Below are positions 45,863 through 56,685 of a stretch of DNA of 64,000 nt, in pieces. Numbering within the stretch: the first letter of the stretch is position 1; each line of letters begins with the position of its first letter. The stretch lies in NCBI GenBank assembly GCA_029204225.1, contig CM055098.1, positions 25,649,473 through 25,713,472 on the forward strand, written 5' to 3'. Origin of the DNA: Diphasiastrum complanatum. Taxonomy: Eukaryota > Streptophyta > Lycopodiopsida > Lycopodiales > Lycopodiaceae. A model generated the notes under the pieces. It made no database searches. It saw only the letters and a program-made list of their open reading frames with translations, and was not told where the DNA came from. Position numbers and translations under genes: made by a program.

Positions 45863-46916
45863 ATGCTTGCCCCTGGAGGTGCTCCTTAGGAAGTCAATCT
45901 AATCATTGTTAGGAGACCACCCCGGTTGGATCTACCCAAATACAATGGATTAACAAATCCAGTTAGATTTATTCATATCTATTCTGAATCTTGTCAAGTC
46001 TATGGCGAAGTTTTTCCCCAGGATAAACTTAAGCTTTTTCCTATGGCCTTAACAGGTACAACACAAGATTGGTACTATAATCAAGATAAAACTGAGCGTA
46101 CAGATTGGGAGACTGTCAAACGAGCCCTTATCACACGGTTTAAACCTCGGAAGTTTATGGAAGACCCTTTCCTACTTTTAAGTAGATTAAAATGGGAAAG
46201 CGAAAAATGGTTCGAGATTACATTGAATGGGTAAAACACCTCATATCTGAGTGCGAACCTGAGTTGATTAACAAAAACGCCATGATTATGTGGTTTTTGT
46301 CATGTTTACCTGAAAGGATCATACATGAGAGAAACGCCATAATGAGTACGCAATTTTGCAAAATCCTATGGATGATGAAATTCGGGAGGAGGATGAAGAT
46401 TCAGAGGATGAGCCGAATATCAGTATGTTGCCTTATACAGCAGGGCAGACCACTACGACATCCACCATTATTGCATCAACGAATGTCAATGCTACTATAG
46501 AGATGATGCTCAATGAGTTCGAGAAACTTGGGAAGAACCAGCAGAAACAGATGGAAAAGTTGTAGTCGCAATTTGATGAGAAGATCAAAGCATTGGAATA
46601 TTTTCATGGACAAGCGAACAAGAAACCTGAGAAGTTTACCAAGACTTTTCTTACTAGGGAAAATGTCTGGTGTTCCATCTGTACGGGAAATCACACAGTA
46701 AATGAGTGTCCTCAATTGAAAAGACGAATGGAAATCAATATATGCCATTTGTGCAATTCGCCTGATCATGAGACTGCTTTTTGCAACTTCAATCCTCGGA
46801 TTATTCAGCAACAATATACCCAGATGAGATATCAAGAACCACTTTATGGAGGAAATCCAATAGCTAGACCTCGTCAATCTGCTCTTGGATACCCGGAAAG
46901 CGCAAGTAATTCATAA
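45863..46916 (+). pseudogene. copy A gag with two zinc knuckles
   Basis: ATG 45863 (MLAPGGAP, then TAG at 45887), then LDLPKYNGLTNPVRFIHIY, LKLFPMALTGTTQDWYYN, WETVKRALITRFKPRKF, FLSCLPERI, a Ser/Thr/Asn stretch, EMMLNEFEKLGKNQQKQMEK, then knuckles CSICTGNHTVNEC and CHLCNSPDHETAFC. Frameshifts near 46195 and 46355, TAG at 46563. Function in the family: capsid/nucleocapsid. Confidence 0.85.
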
Positions 46917-48071
46917 CTGGGGAACTGGAAAAATCACTTTTGGAAATCGTGAACGTGCAGTCAAGGTTGATCTTGTAACTTGGACTATCAAACTAGTGGT
47001 TCAAAAAGAGGATGATGATTCATCAACAACGGATCATACTTGTGACCGACCAGTAAAAAATTTGAGAGTTCATTATGATTCTCAAACTGATACTGTCAAC
47101 TGGAATGAAGCTCTTGCAACGATTGACTGTATAGCAGGTTATATGTGTCAACAAGAATATCAACCAGATTTGAGCGAGATTTCATTATTGGATCGAACCT
47201 TGGATACGCCGATCACTTTTCCATTGAATGTGCTGAATGTAGCTTGGATATCAACAGAGCCTATATCAGATCCGATTGAAGATGAACTCATTCATGTGAA
47301 TCATCTCTTGACTTATGATGGCAATGCAGAACTTATTGATGAGCAGATCCTAAATCATATGGATCCGACCAGATTTGGAGTGTGTAATATTCCTGATGAA
47401 CCAACGGAAAAACCACCAAAAGTAGTTATATTGAAGAAAGACAGGATCATAGGATCAATGATGAAGAAACAAGCCAAGCAACATTATAATATGGTCCTGA
47501 AATGAGAAAATCATCTTCAAAAGATTGATTCAAAGAATGTGCCACCCTTACTGGATAAAGGCAAAGGAAAAGTCAAGGATGATTCTGCAAGTCAAAGTTC
47601 TAGCAAGACATCACCATCTAGGAGGTCTTCACCTTCGAAGAAGAGTTTATCTTCTCGGAAGTCATCACCTCCATGATCAATTCCTGTTAAAAAGACTAAG
47701 CGGAGATCCAAGACAAATCCTTTTGAAAAAGAACAAGCAGATGTAGTCCAGCATGATATGTCCAAACATTTTAAATGCTATACACTAGATTATGTGGTTA
47801 TCATGTTACCCAAAGAACATCGTGGATCCGAAGAACGAGTGCCATAATCGAAAGATGTTTAAGATGGCCCAGCTTGGACAACTTCAAAGTGGATCGTCGG
47901 AGCCCATCGTTGTTTTTTGCCGCACAATTTAGATCTCAACACTGCCCAACTCGATTTCATGGAGAAGGTACAGTATCATTTAATAAAGATTCGACGTGAT
48001 GTAAATATAAGCCCACAATAATTGCATCTCGCATGTGTCGTGGGACCGCCACTAGTTTTGGTGGGGGCTAT
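46917..48071 (+). pseudogene. copy A protease-RT linker region
   Basis: After the internal deletion the frame 46885-47505 is open: GKITFGNRERAVKVDLVTWT, DRTLDTPITFPLNVLNV, LNHMDPTRFGVCNIPDEPT and KKQAKQHYN. Then follow a Ser/Lys-rich stretch (47550-47690) and degenerate sequence to the 3' LTR. It matches 51390-52490 of copy B on the other strand. Function unknown; in full-length gypsy elements this region lies between protease and RT. Confidence 0.7.
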
Positions 48072-48380
48072 TCTCATGCTTTTATTGTGTTTTGCTAATT
48101 GTGGGATCTGATTGTTATTGGGATTGCGTGTTTTTATACTTTTTATGAGAGAGAAAGGGAGAGAGAGAAAGAGTAAGTTATCTTCATTGTGGATCTTAGT
48201 GTTAATGTTTAGGGTTAATGGATGTTAGAGTTAGATGTGGATCTTTCATTCATGTTGAAATCTGAAATATGCTATCGCTCTCATGGGAACAAATCTACGC
48301 GTGACAGCTAACTGCATCTCCTTGATGCCAGATTGATTAGATCTTGGGTTGAGGATAGGCAAGGAATGAAATCCACTACA
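48072..48380 (+). repeat. copy A 3' LTR, 5' part deleted
   Basis: Matches the second half of the LTR from CTCATGC through the GAGAGAAAG tract to GGCAAGGAATGAAATCCACTACA. U3 and the TATA box are missing. Confidence 0.85.
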
Positions 48381-48385
48381 AACTA
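48381..48385. repeat. target-site duplication AACTA (right)
   Basis: Second copy of 44371-44375. Confidence 0.9.
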
Positions 48386-48801
48386 AAATGATGATTTTTT
48401 CATCATTACATTTGATGTACAAAGAAGGCTCATAAGAGCTAATCACAAAGCCAATAGAGTAGAGAAAATCATGCAACCTAGAGTACCAAGCTCTAGGTGC
48501 TTGCTTCAAGCCATATAGGCTCTTCCTTAAGTGGCAAACCTTGTCCTCCTCACCATCCTTGATGAAGCCCTTGGGATGCATCATGTATATTTCCTCCTCC
48601 AAGTAGCCATTCAAGAAGGCATTGGTCACATCCATTTGATAGAGATTCCACCTGAACAAAGTAGCGATACAAATGATCAATCTAATAGTTACAAGCTTTG
48701 CTACAGGTGCAAAAGTTTCTTCATAATCTATGTCTTTAGTTTGAAGAAATCCCTTAGAAACCAATCTAGATTTGTACTTACTTATAGATCCATCTTGATT
48801 G
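48381..48801 (-). pseudogene. copia RT first half (right part of split element)
   Basis: From 48801 leftwards: NQDGSISKYKSRLVSKGFLQ, DYEETFAPVAKLVTIRL, MDVTNAFLNGYLEEEIYM, LYGLKQAPRAWYSRL, DEKIIILV. The frame then meets gypsy copy A; the next codons (LYVDD) are at 44375. Open for about 140 codons. Upstream gag, protease and integrase are absent: a 55-bp piece of flanking repeat (48802-48856) replaces them. Confidence 0.88.
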
Positions 48802-48856
48802 CACACGTGTGAGATCCTATCAAGATCAATTATCTTAAGATCTACAAAGTACATCA
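48802..48856 (-). repeat. 55-bp repeat also at 43457-43511
   Basis: CACACGTGTGAGA(C/T)CCTATCAAG ... AAAGTACATCA occurs in both places in the same orientation with one mismatch. The two copies bracket the RT-RNase H core of the split copia. Confidence 0.85.
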
Positions 48857-49299
48857 TCGGGCAAATTTAAACAAAATTTATTTCAAACGGTCTAAACAAA
48901 GTTCGAACATCCATTTAATTTGAATAACATTCAATTTGAGCAGTTCGAACGTCTAACCATTCGATTCGAACAAAGTTCGAATCGCATACTATTCAGACAA
49001 TTCGAATAACATTTGATATTAGTAGCCCTAATCGAAGTTTTCATGATACCACTCAAAATGCGTGACTTTCTCTACGTGATTCAATGTTGAGATCATCACT
49101 ACACAATCAAAATTGTCATAAATACTTATTTAGAGTGAGCTTGTAGAAGGTCAACAAATTTCTAAATCACACAACAATTGCAAAGTCATATTGCATAGCT
49201 TTTCGCTCACTTATTTAGGTTGGAACATTGTCTCATTATCGCTACTCTACCTAAAGCACAACAACATCTAACATATGTGTTTGTGGAGAGGTGTCAACA
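48857..49299. other. non-coding, TTCGAA-rich stretch
   Basis: AT-rich. GTTCGAAC, ATTCGAAT and similar units recur between 48895 and 49015. No gene seen. Confidence 0.4.
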
Positions 49300-50408
49300 A
49301 GCCCAATGTTGGGTTCTTTGGTGCAGCAAAGAGTTTAGGTAGTAGCATGTCCTCTTGGGGAGGAGGCTTGAGAGTGGCATGGTATCATGGGAACTATGTG
49401 GTCATGGGTGGAGGAATATAAAATGGAAGGTGTCAATATCTCCACCCTTCACAACAGGTTGAGGTGTCTCAAAAGGAAAATTCTGAGAGGTCCCAGAAGC
49501 ACCATGGATCGTAGTGGGGGGAGGGAGGAGATCCCATGGCATTAGGTTACCAACATGTCAGCATCTTGACATGCCTCCAACTCACGTTGAGGTATTGAGA
49601 GGTTGGGCTACTTGAAGATCTACAAAGCCCCACCTTTCATGATAGGTGGGGGGATCTCAAAAAGGTCATGATACCTAGAGGTCAACGTTCCAAGAGGTTA
49701 GACTACTGGAAGGGTGTGTCTCAAGAGTCCCACTTGTTGTTTGGCCTTCTTGAGATCAGCCTTTGACTTTTCTTCATGTTGTTTTGAGATCTTCAGCTCT
49801 CGGTTGATCTATATCCTGATCAAGGTATTTTCAGAGCCGAGATCTGAAATTCTTTTTTCCATTGATATTTTTCCTTCTAACATGTTCTAGATCATCCACC
49901 CTAGGTGTGTATGAATTCCTAAGATGTCAACAGAATCTAGAGATACTGATGTCATCATTGTTTGCGCAACAGGAGTTATAGATACTATAGGTTGTACTGA
50001 TTTGCCTTGAAGATTCGCCTACAAATCTTCCTCTTCAAACTGATCTTCACCCTCAAATCCATCTGGGGCTTGGATGTCGAATGTCTTTAGAGATCTGACT
50101 GCAGACTAGATTTTGATGGTGTCTGGTACCTGGAATGTTGGTGCTTGGTCTTAGACTTGCTCTAACAGAGGTGCAGCAAACTAGGTTCTGGGAAGCGTCT
50201 CGGACTGGTCGAATCCCATTCTAGGAGAGTTGGGATTAAAGGGCACAAGGCTAAGAGGTTGGAGATCTTTAATCCATTGTCTCATGTTATGGTAATGTTT
50301 GATTGAAAAGCTCATGCAAAATTGATGCCATCTACACTCCTTTGTGAAGCTAAAACTTTGATAAGTAATATATTGAATATTTCCATAAAAATCAAACCTG
50401 ATATTCAT
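49300..50408 (-). pseudogene. decayed ORF of unknown family with coiled coil
   Basis: From ATG 50408 leftwards one frame stays readable for about 370 codons, interrupted by roughly ten stops. Several are consistent with CAG to TAG or CAA to TAA changes. N-terminal aromatic-rich part (YGNIQYITYQSFSF), acidic middle (FDIQAPDGFEGEDQFEEED), coiled coil (INRELKISKQHEEKSKADLK), then a Pro-rich tail. Upstream at 50410-50540 another frame reads VMCLPVIFDKSHVNEYQ, so the gene probably started further out. I do not recognise the family; a gag-like product of an unrelated retroelement is possible. Confidence 0.45.
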
Positions 50409-50613
50409 TCACATGAGACTTGTCAAAAATAACTGGAAGACACATCACACTTGTAGTCAAAGAACCAATAGTCTATGTATCATTATTGATATCAAAATAA
50501 TTCCCAGATACCATCCAACAATAACAACCTCACTCTATTATACCCTATGAGTTCCCACCTCACCTTGTAAATACCTGCTGAGCCCAAAGGACGTAGACAG
50601 TCTACAAATTTAG

Positions 50614-50618
50614 TCGTA
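50614..50618. repeat. target-site duplication TCGTA (left)
   Basis: Matches 56681-56685 on the far side of gypsy copy B. Confidence 0.9.
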
Positions 50619-51289
50619 TGTAGTGGGTTTCTTTCCTTGCCTATCCTCAATACAAGATCTAATCAATCTAGCATCAAGAAGATGAAGTTAGTTGTCACGC
50701 GTAGGTTCGTTCCCATGAGAGCGATAGCATATCTCAGAATTCAGCATGAATGGAAGATTCAAATCTAACTCTAACATCCATTAACCTTAAGCATTAACAC
50801 TAAGATCCACAATGAAGATAGCTTACTCTTTCTCTCTCTCCCTTTCTCTCTCATATAAAGTATAAAAACATGTATTTTCAATAATACTCAGATCCAACAA
50901 TTAGCAAACACAATAAAAGCATGAGAGATGGAGGAAGAGTGATAGAGGGCAAGGACATTGACAAATCCATTTCACAAGAGAACCAATTTGCTTTATTTAA
51001 ATGAAGGTATGTACATGTGTAGCAAACTCGACTTGGTCCCTTTTTATAATGGAGAGGAGGACCCTGGCCTCAGAATCCTAGTGGTCCATTTCTACTTCCC
51101 TAATTATTCAAATTAAAAAAAGAGTGAGAACCATCCAAAATTGGAGGGAAACCCAACTTTATTCACTAACTTGACATTTAGGCTTGCGACATTAAAAGTC
51201 TCGCAAAAAGGCCTGAAGTCCTTTTATTGACTTGTAACTAATCAAATAACTATGTGATCATCGGGTTGGACTTACACACGCAGGGTGCC
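50619..51289 (-). repeat. copy B 3' LTR lacking its start
   Basis: Matches 55952-56610; the first 75 bp or so are absent and RT coding sequence abuts GGCACCCTGCG. Confidence 0.88.
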
Positions 51290-52494
51290 AAATCTCTGAA
51301 GCTCTTTCTTTATCAGATCCGCAACATTAGGATTACAGTGATAGAACTTTGTAATCTTTGGAACTACATCAGGTATTAAAGGTATAGTATGTTCAATAAT
51401 TGATGTCGGAATACCCTTGAGACTTAATAAGTAACGTTCGTAGCGCTTGAAACTGTTCAGGATTAAGTTGTGATCCAACCTGTACAATCTTTTCTGGATC
51501 TCCTAGTTCAGCAAGATTCATAGGTTGTGTCCTAGCTGGGCCATTGTAAACATCTTTCAATTCTAGCACTTGTTCTTTAAGTTCATGATGTGCTTTGGGT
51601 AACATGATAACTGCATCATCCAGTGTATATCGTTTAAAATATTTTAGCATATCATGCTGGACTCCATTTGCTTGTTCTTTGTCAAAAGGATTTGTCTTGG
51701 ATCTTCGCTTAGCCTTCTTAGCAGGAATTGATCGTGGAGGCGATGACTTTCGAGAAGATAGACTCTTCTTTGAAGGTGAAGACTTCTTGGATGGTGATGT
51801 CTTGCGAGAACTCTGACTTGCATAATCATCCTTGACTTTTCCTTTGCCTTTATCCAGTAAGGGTGGCACATTCTTTGAATCAATCTTTTGAGGAGGATTT
51901 TCTCATTTCAGACCCTATTATAATGTTGCTTGGCTTGTTTCTTCATCATTGATCCTGTGATCATGTCTTCTTTCAATATAACTGCTTTCGGTGGTTTTAT
52001 TGTTGGTTCATTAGGAATATTACGTACTCCAAATCTGGTCGGATCCATATGATTTAGAGTCTGCTCATCAGTAAGTTCTGCATTGTCATCATAAGTCAAG
52101 GCGTGACTCATAGAAATGAGTTCATCTTCAATAGGATCTAGTGTAGACTCCGTTGATATCCAAACTACGTTCAACACATTCAAAGGAAAGTGATCGGTGT
52201 ATCTAAAGTTCGATCCAATAATAAAATCTCGCTCAAATCTGATTGATTATTTTGTTGACACATATATCCTGCTGTACAATCAATTGTTGCAAGAGCTTGA
52301 TTCCAGTTGACAGTATTGGTTTGAGAGTTGTAATGTGCTCTCCAAATTTTTACTGGTCGGTCACAAGTATGATCCGTTGTTGATGAATCATCATCCTCTT
52401 TTTGAGCCACTGGTTTGATAGTCCAAGTTACAGGATCAACCTTGACTGCACGTTTACGATTTTCAAAAGTGATTTTCCTAGTACCTCAGTTATG
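51290..52494 (-). pseudogene. copy B linker and first residues of RT
   Basis: DRTLDTPITF, LNHMDPTRFGVRNIPNEPT, a Ser/Lys-rich stretch (SSRKTSPSKKSSPSKKSLSS) and LDDAVIMLPKAHHELKEQVL. Then GIPTSIIEHTIPLIPDVVPK and NPNVADLIKKELQR, which matches the N-terminal entry of gypsy RT (HxIxL-P-xxPx...NP...ikkEl). The frame runs from there into the LTR. Confidence 0.7.
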
Positions 52495-53309
52495 AATCAC
52501 TTGCGCACCCATGGGCATTCCAATAGGACTCGGTAGACATTTGGTGCTTTTGGTAAGTCCATTACTATGAAAGTAATGACAAACTGTATTACAACAATTC
52601 TGACAGGTATATCTTCAACCATTCGTCGCGGACGATCAACTAGCTCAATGGCAAAAGTTGCAGGCTTTATCCTTGTAAGCCCCACTTTGCACATAGCTTT
52701 GTAGAAATCAAGTTAACTCTCGAACCGCCATCTATCATACCTGCTTGTTTAGAAAATTGCTTATGTTGTATCAACAAGGTGATATTCTTTTGTTCACTTT
52801 CCCAAGATGCTCTGGCATGAGAGTACTTCATTAGAATCTTCAAATCCAGCACAAAAAAGTGGCTCTTGATGGAGTTTGGGTTTAGCGTGAGTTAACTTTT
52901 GTGCTAATACTTATTTTGCTTTTGGCACCAACTTCATGAACTCTCCCAATGAAATATTGATCTTACTAGACAAAATATTCATGAGCAGTTTTGTTTGCGG
53001 TGCTTTTGGTTCAGTCATCTTGAAGGGTTCTTCATGATGATGCAATTGAGCATTCCTATCTGTACGTGAATTATTCGGTGGTTGCACTAGTGAAGAATGA
53101 ACTTCGGCTGTTGCTCTAGCAGCTTCAAGCTCCTCTTCCTCTTGCAAATGTTTAATCCACTGCCTCATATCCTGATGTCTTCTTTGTTCTGCATGAAGAT
53201 TTGGATATACTCCAGATGTTGTTGGTATATCAGTTAATGGTATAGAATCAGCAGGTATTGGATCTGCTACAGGTTTTTTCTGCTTCTGTGCTCTAGTAAC
53301 CACCATCAA
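52495..53309 (-). pseudogene. copy B spacer and aspartic protease
   Basis: 52911-53309 encodes a Pro/Glu/Gln-rich spacer (HLQEEEELEAARATAEVHSS). 52660-52860 gives ITLLIQHKQFSKQAGMIDGG followed by SRVNLIS, a retropepsin fold with D-G-G at the catalytic position (D-S/T-G is usual). Next ATFAIELVDRPRRMVEDIPV and FIVMDLP. Frameshifted between parts. Deleted from copy A. Confidence 0.7.
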
Positions 53310-53327
53310 GGGTACACTTGGTTCATT

Positions 53328-54725
53328 CTAAGATGTTGGTCTTTGTTTGATTGTTATCAAATTTACAAGAGTTGTAGCCAGTGGTGGCTTCGGTCTTGCT
53401 GGACACTCCTTGTAGCAATGTCCATAACCATAGTCACGACAGAGTGATACAAATTTGCCTTTGTTTGGACATTCTACGACTCTATGATTTTCTCCACATG
53501 CAAAGCATCCAAGTGGTGCTCTGGTCCAGTTTCTAGATGCCTGTTGTTGCGCGACAACATAAATAGCATGCTGTTCTAAGGATTCACCTTCATGATTATT
53601 ATTGTAGTTCCATTGCTCGGTACTTCTGTAAGGTTCTGATTTCATCAAATTGGCAGGAGGAGCATATTGTGTTGGTGGGGTAGGTAAGGCTAATCGTTCT
53701 GGATATCCAAGAGCAGATTGACGAGGTCTAGATATTGGATTTCCTCCATAACGTGGTTTTTGATATCCCATCTGGGCATATCGTTGCTGAATAATCCAAG
53801 GATTGAAGTTGCCTCATGATCAGGTGAATTGCACAAATGGCATATATTGATTTCCATTCGTTTTTTCAATTGAGGACACTCATTTACTGTGTGATTTCCC
53901 ATACAGATGGAACACCAGACATTTTCCCTGGTAGAAAAAAGTCTTGGTAAACTTCTCAGGTTCCTTGTTCGCTTCTCCATGAAAATCTTCCAATGCTTTG
54001 ATCTTCTCATCAAATTGCGACTGCAACTTTTCCATCTATTTCTGCTGGATCTTCCCAAGTTTCTCGAACTCATTGAGCATCATCTCTGTAGTAGCATTGA
54101 CATTCGTTGATGCAATAATGGTGGATGTCATAGTGGTCTGCCCTGCTGTATAAGACAACATACTGATATTCAGCTCATCGTCTGAATCTTCATCCTCCTC
54201 CCAAATTGCATCATCCATAGCATTTTGCAAAATTGCATACTCATTATGGCGTTTCAACTCACATCTGATCCTTTTAGATAAACTTGACAAAAACCACATA
54301 ATCATGGCATTTTTGTTAATAAACTCAGGTTCGCACTCAGCTCTGAGGCATTTTTTCCATTCAATGTAATCTTGAACCATTTTCCGCTTTCCTATTTTAA
54401 TTTTATTTAAAAGTAAGAAAGGGTCTTCCATAAACTTCCGAGGTTTGAACCGTGTGATAAGGGCTCGTTTGACAGTCTCCCAATCTGTACACTTAGTTTC
54501 TTCTTGATTATAGTACCAATCTTGTGTTGTGCCTGTTAAGGCCATAGGAAAAAGCTTAAGTTTATACTTGTAAAAAACTTCGCCATAGACTTCACAAGAT
54601 TCAGGATAGATCTGAAGAAATCTAAGTAGATCTGTTAATCCATTGTATTTGGGTAGATCCAACCGGGATGCTCTCCTAACAATGATTAGATTGACTTCCT
54701 GAGGAGCACCTCCAGGGGCTATCAT
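53328..54725 (-). pseudogene. copy B gag
   Basis: ATG 54725 (MIAPGGAPQEVN), then LDLPKYNGLTDLLRFLQIY, LKLFPMALTGTTQDWYYN, WETVKRALITRFKPRKF, an acidic EEDEDSDDE stretch, and FEKLGKIQQK then a stop (54036). Beyond this, out of frame, knuckles CSICMGNHTVNEC and CHLCNSPDHE, then after 53771 GNPISRPRQSALGYPE, a further knuckle CFACGENHRVVEC and CRDYGYGHCYKEC. Several frameshifts and stops. Confidence 0.87.
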
Positions 54726-55930
54726 CTTTACAGATTAGATCAAGCAGACAATGAGATTGGATCTAGATTTTCAATCAGGAACTATCTCATATCAAATTTG
54801 TCATATCTGTTCCACTTTGATGAGAATCAGATTCCTATACTGTAAAAAAGATTCCTAAGATCAATCGATCGATACTTCTCAAAATAAAAAACTCTCAAAA
54901 TCAAAATCAGACTGAATCAGATTTGACCCAAAATTTGACAGAGACTTGATCTAGAAAATTAGAACCTAGAAATAGAACTGGCGAAGGTTCTCTAGGCGAA
55001 GGTTAACTCGACGAAGGTTCAGTAGTGTTATTTTTTATTAAAAAACTGTCTGATCATGTTTTTTAGACAAATTCTATGGAAATAACCTTTGCCGAACTCT
55101 CAGATTGAGAATCTAACACAGATATAGCTAGGGTAGAACTAGGAAGGTTCATGACACATACAAGCATAGTTTATGTAGTTTGGCGAGGGTAAAAATAGAT
55201 ATTTTCTATGATCTGGATAAAATGAATGTTCACCGAACTCATGAATAATAAATTACTACAAATAGAATAATCTGAAAACTCGGCGGAAAGAATCAAGAGT
55301 AATATCGGTATTTTTGCAAAAAAGAGACTTTTTTTGACAAAAATATAATAATATGACAACTGATCCTATGAGAAACCTTCTATTTCTGATATTATTCTTT
55401 GTCAACCTGGCAGTAGATAGATCTAAATCACACCTATGCACAGTGAATCGGGCAAAGGTTATTTTTCAGTATTTTTAGGGTTTTGGTGATTTTTTGGTAT
55501 TTTTTGGTGGTTTTTCTGATGTTTTTGGAAATCTGCTTGGAAGGATTGTTCGCCCTTCAAACTGAAGGTTCCGTGATTAAAAAAGAAGGGGCCTACAACT
55601 CAGGAAACGTTTCTTGGAAGAGGGCAAAAAGTTATCAGCTCTGATGACAATTTTTGCCTTCTTTTGACCAAAATCTAACAGATTTGACCAATTTTTGTTG
55701 TTTTTTCTGATATCTCAGATCAAGATGAATCTTAACATTGGTGATCTGAATAAATTTTTTTGTTCCACAATTAGATTTAATTTCAAACAAGCAAATCCAC
55801 TCAAATCAGACAAAATCACTCTCAAACTAACCCTAAATTCAGATTTAACACTATTCATGCCACGACAAGATGCCTAATGCAAGCTAACCATCCAACAAAC
55901 ATGCTACAAACTAAAAAAATTGGCGTAGCT
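54726..55930 (-). other. copy B leader
   Basis: Non-coding leader of about 1.2 kb with repeated GAACCTTCG/GGCGAAGGTT motifs (54975-55020 and 55440-55460) and a CAAAAAA-rich stretch near 55470-55520. Confidence 0.65.
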
Positions 55931-55951
55931 CCCCAGCAACGGCGCCAAAAT
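55931..55951 (-). other. gypsy primer-binding site
   Basis: Minus strand ATTTTGGCGCCGTTGCTGGGG directly after the LTR. TGGCGCCGTTGC...GGGG is the primer-site form used by Tat/Athila-type plant gypsy elements. Confidence 0.88.
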
Positions 55952-56680
55952 TGTAGTGGGTTTCTTTCCTTGCCTATCCTCAACCCAAGATCTAATCAAT
56001 CTAGCATCAAGAAGATGAAACTAGTTGTCACGCGTAGGTTCGTTCCCATGAGAGAGATAGCATATCTCAAAATTCAACATGAATGGAAGATTCACATCTA
56101 ACTCTAACATCCATTAACCCTAAGCATTAGCACTACGTCATTAACACTAAGATCCACAATAAAGATAGCTTACTCTTTCTCTCTCTCCCTTTCTCTCTCA
56201 TGAAAAGTATAAAAACATGTAATCCCAATAATACTTAGATCCAACAATTAGCAAACACAATAAAAGCATGAGAGATGGAGGAAAAGTGATAGAGAGCAAG
56301 GACATTCACAAATTCATTTCACAAGAGAACCAATCTGCTTTATTGAAATGAAGATACTCGAGCTGGTCCCTTTTTATAATGGAGAGGAGGACCCTGATCT
56401 CAGAATCCTATTGGTCCATTTCTGCCTCCCTAATTATTCAAATTTAAAAAAGAGTGAGAACCATCCAAAATTGGAGGGAAACCCAACTTTATTTACTAAC
56501 TTGACATTTCGGTCTGCGACATTAAAAGTCTCGCAAAAAGGCCTAAAGTCCGTTTATTGACTTGTAATTAATCAAATAACTATGTGATCATCGGGTTGGA
56601 CTTACACACGCAGGGTGCCAAATCCCTCTTAATTATTAACTAGGGATAGGATTGCTTTGGGATCCACAAACCCTCCAACA
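55952..56680 (-). repeat. copy B 5' LTR, 729 bp
   Basis: TGTTGGAGGG at 56680 and CCCACTACA at 55952 (minus strand). TTTTTATA at 56370-56377 marks the TATA box; GA/CT tract near 56175-56200. Confidence 0.9.
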
Positions 56681-56685
56681 TCGTA
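56681..56685. repeat. target-site duplication TCGTA (right)
   Basis: Second copy of 50614-50618. Confidence 0.9.

Larger units (their letters stand above)
44376..48380 (+). mobile_element. Ty3/gypsy copy A, gag-only, nested in copia RT
   Basis: Bounded by TGTTGGAGGG (44376) and CCACTACA (48380) with AACTA duplications. Contains a 5' LTR cut at its end (to 45092), a leader, gag, a PR-to-RT linker region and a 3' LTR lacking its first part (48072-48380). Compared with copy B it lacks the primer site and about 400 bp after the 5' LTR, and about 1.2 kb from the second knuckle through protease. RT, RNase H and integrase are absent. It cannot transpose by itself. Confidence 0.9.
50619..56680 (-). 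mobile_element. Ty3/gypsy copy B, gag-protease, no RT/integrase
   Basis: Minus-strand element with TCGTA duplications, 729-bp 5' LTR (55952-56680), primer site (55931-55951), leader, gag, protease, linker, first residues of RT, and 3' LTR (50619-51289) lacking its first 75 bp or so. RT breaks off in KKELQR and continues directly into LTR sequence (GGCACCCTGCG). All of RT, RNase H and integrase plus the LTR start were thus removed in one deletion. Its LTRs carry a TATAAAAAG-type promoter. Confidence 0.92.
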
